From assembly GCA_023459355.1 (NCBI GenBank), contig JAEWUM010000015.1, forward strand, positions 1 through 64,000: a DNA stretch of 64,000 nucleotides, read 5' to 3'. The translations under genes were made by a program, and so were the position numbers. The notes beneath the pieces are model-generated. The model had not been told where the DNA came from, made no database searches, and saw only the letters and a program-made list of their open reading frames with translations. The stretch is from Bacteroidota bacterium (lineage in GTDB: Bacteria > Bacteroidota > Bacteroidia > Bacteroidales > Paludibacteraceae). Each line of letters begins with the position of its first letter. Position 1 is the stretch's first letter. This document shows, one piece after another, positions 62,500 to 64,000 of the stretch.

Positions 62500-63807
62500 T
62501 TATTGCATAGCCCACAGATCTATCGACGAGATATTAACGAACTGACGGTTTTCAGAATCCCAGTTTTCAATCCCTTTGATACGGATGTATCTGACTTCAT
62601 GGGTTTGATCGAATAAAAAGTCATGTCCACCCAAGGCCGCTGTAATGTCTTCAGAAGTATTGTCATCCCTTTGAGCTGCTGTTGGTTTGATATTTCCGGA
62701 AGGCCGGTCCACATAGCACGTTTTTAAAAGTTTCCATGTTGGTCCAAAGCTACCCCCGTTATCATCAGGGTTATATGCCGCATCCGGCTCAACAGACCCC
62801 CATATTTCAAAATGTCTTAAATTTCCTCCTGCATAAAATCTCCTCGTGTTGCTGGGTCCACCTCTTTGATAGAGTCTGATCTTGGTTAATTCAAACAGTT
62901 GTCCCAAATCAATGGTAAAGAACTGAGGAAGAACATGTCCGTCGAGCTTGGAGATGTAAGAAAAATTCTCAGTAACACCATTGTTCTGCCAGATTCTTTG
63001 CACATAATTATTAGCTGCATTAGGTTCTGAATAATCACCGGGAAGTATTTTCAGTGAGAATGCTGACTTATCTACAACTTTCTCCTCTTTTTCAATTGGT
63101 TTTGTTTCTACCTTGACCATCTCGGTCACTGTATGAAAGGTATCAATCGCGTTTACAGCTGGCTTATATACGGTTAACATTAAAACACCTTCTTGTGCAT
63201 TAAAATCGTAATCTTCAAGGTGTACTTCGCTTTCATCAGCATCAACGATTAACAATCGCTCTTCCCCACCAATGGCAATATATCTTATCTCCTCCGACAA
63301 CATGCCATTTTCTTTAAATCCCCATTTTATAACAGGTTCATCCTTCTCATTAAAAGCTATTGTATTAACAGCTCTGTTCAGCAATGTCTTCCGATAATCA
63401 TTGCCATACACCGCCCCGACTATTTCTCTGCCTACTGAACGATTCTCATCCCCATCGAACGAAAACACTTCAAAAGTATAAACTCCTTCCGGCAAGTCAT
63501 TGACAATTACGTTCACCTCCTGCACACCAAATACCCGGTCGATAGGAAATACCTTCGAGTCTTTTTTGTTATTCCAGTAAACGACAAAATGTGTGATTGA
63601 AGGATCAGATAAAACCAACCACTTGAGTTCCACCCTGTTTTTCCCGGGAGATATCTTTAACGAATCCACTTTCCCCGGATAAATTATTTCTCCTCCCTCC
63701 AGGTATTTCTGATAATTATCTGTCATACCTTCACATGACAGCATCAACCAAGGCAGTAAAATCACAACGAGAATAAATACCGATATTTTATATGCAAATC
63801 TTTTCAT
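62500..63807 (-). CDS. DUF4998/DUF5000-type surface lipoprotein
   Basis: A 435-aa lipoprotein (signal MKRFAYKISVFILVVILLPWLMLSCEG, lipobox LMLSC). The N-terminal part (about residues 28-220) matches DUF4998, with Ig-like strands; the C-terminal part (about 255-435) is a DUF5000/F5-8 type C-like sandwich (FTIDLGQLFELTKIRLYQRGG, HFEIWGSVEP, YIRIKGIENWDSENRQFVNISSIDLWAM). Such proteins accompany SusC/SusD-type loci and probably bind glycans on the surface. ATG at 63825 is an alternative start that adds six residues. Confidence 0.82.
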   Translation of the reverse strand: MKRFAYKISVFILVVILLPWLMLSCEGMTDNYQKYLEGGEIIYPGKVDSLKISPGKNRVELKWLVLSDPSITHFVVYWNNKKDSKVFPIDRVFGVQEVNVIVNDLPEGVYTFEVFSFDGDENRSVGREIVGAVYGNDYRKTLLNRAVNTIAFNEKDEPVIKWGFKENGMLSEEIRYIAIGGEERLLIVDADESEVHLEDYDFNAQEGVLMLTVYKPAVNAIDTFHTVTEMVKVETKPIEKEEKVVDKSAFSLKILPGDYSEPNAANNYVQRIWQNNGVTENFSYISKLDGHVLPQFFTIDLGQLFELTKIRLYQRGGPSNTRRFYAGGNLRHFEIWGSVEPDAAYNPDDNGGSFGPTWKLLKTCYVDRPSGNIKPTAAQRDDNTSEDITAALGGHDFLFDQTHEVRYIRIKGIENWDSENRQFVNISSIDLWAMQ

Positions 63808-63838
63808 TGAAGCTTTATTTATCATTTACAATTTATAA

Positions 63839-64000
63839 TTATTCCACAACCTCTCCATATAAAGTTATTTCCACGATATTGATATGACCGATAGAAGTCC
63901 CCCCCCCATACAGTATTGGTTTTAAATCGTACATACCTCACAGCCTCGTTATAATCGAACTCAAACTCTTCACCATCTCTTTGACGTTGAACATCTTCTT
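63839..64000 (-). CDS. DUF5000-type protein, C-terminal end, with homopolymer frameshift
   Basis: Partial gene entering from the right edge. Read leftward from base 63998 it encodes EDVQRQRDGEEFEFDYNEAV and then RYVRFKTNTVWGG, where it meets a run of nine C on the plus strand (63899-63907). Removing one base there continues as TSIGHINIVEITLYGEVVE and stops at 63839-63841, a natural F5/8-like C-terminus. As given, the frame instead continues as DFYRSYQYRGNNFIWRGCG... to a stop at 63822, overlapping the next gene. The similarity in type to the downstream DUF5000 protein supports one original gene. The run may be a sequencing error or a slippage site. Confidence 0.7.

Overview
The window comes from a member of the Bacteroidetes, most likely order Bacteroidales. 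Evidence: many secreted proteins carry type IX secretion (T9SS) C-terminal sorting domains; a GldJ-like lipoprotein is present; Bacteroidetes-only families occur (DUF4252, DUF4292, DUF4998/DUF5000); a SUF system is ordered sufB-C-D; TatA/TatC occur without TatB; and several upstream regions carry the Bacteroidetes -7 element TAnnTTTG. Genus is not determined; a Paludibacter- or Dysgonomonas-like anaerobe would fit. No rRNA, tRNA, CRISPR array or transposase was seen.

Layout. 1-12 kb: ATP-dependent PEP carboxykinase (minus) divergent from a plus-strand run of dUTPase, a TPR lipoprotein, a DUF4292 lipoprotein, an EnvC-like murein hydrolase activator, topoisomerase IV subunit B, TadA and an AddA-like helicase-nuclease. 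12-19 kb: a HAD phosphatase, then minus-strand trpS, an Lrp regulator, a cluster of four FKBP-related genes (one lacking the isomerase domain), and a secreted lamin-tail/CHU_C protein. 19-26 kb: plus-strand asd, a YjbR protein, dtd and pssA facing a minus-strand run of purD, a sigma-54-type response regulator without a DNA-binding domain, rpiB, thiL and a DCC-family protein. 26-32 kb: a membrane-anchored AraC-type protein divergent from an ECF sigma/anti-sigma/DUF4252 operon, a T9SS-exported pectate lyase and an unknown lipoprotein. 32-41 kb: sufBCD, twin hairpins, a T9SS starch-active enzyme and a CarboxypepD_reg-like protein. 41-51 kb: tatA-tatC, two T9SS-exported endonuclease I proteins, class II aldolase, folP-cdaA and the GldJ-like lipoprotein.

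51.5-64 kb is a minus-strand carbohydrate-active cluster: a clan GH-A hydrolase fused to an aldose 1-epimerase, two GH43 enzymes, two tandem FG-GAP T9SS proteins, a BNR_4 protein, a GH88/GH105 unsaturated glycuronyl hydrolase and two DUF5000-type proteins. The enzyme set suggests arabinan/rhamnogalacturonan side chains of pectin, complementing the pectate lyase at 29-31 kb. No SusC/SusD pair lies inside the window; the cluster runs off the right edge.

Most notable: (i) a C9 homopolymer that puts the last gene out of frame, (ii) a GH43 enzyme whose N-terminus is derived from the neighbouring FG-GAP proteins, (iii) the hydrolase-mutarotase fusion, (iv) twin terminator hairpins with compensatory stem changes and a conserved loop, (v) the FKBP cluster with an isomerase-less member, and (vi) an NtrC-type regulator lacking both the HTH and a canonical GAFTGA loop.
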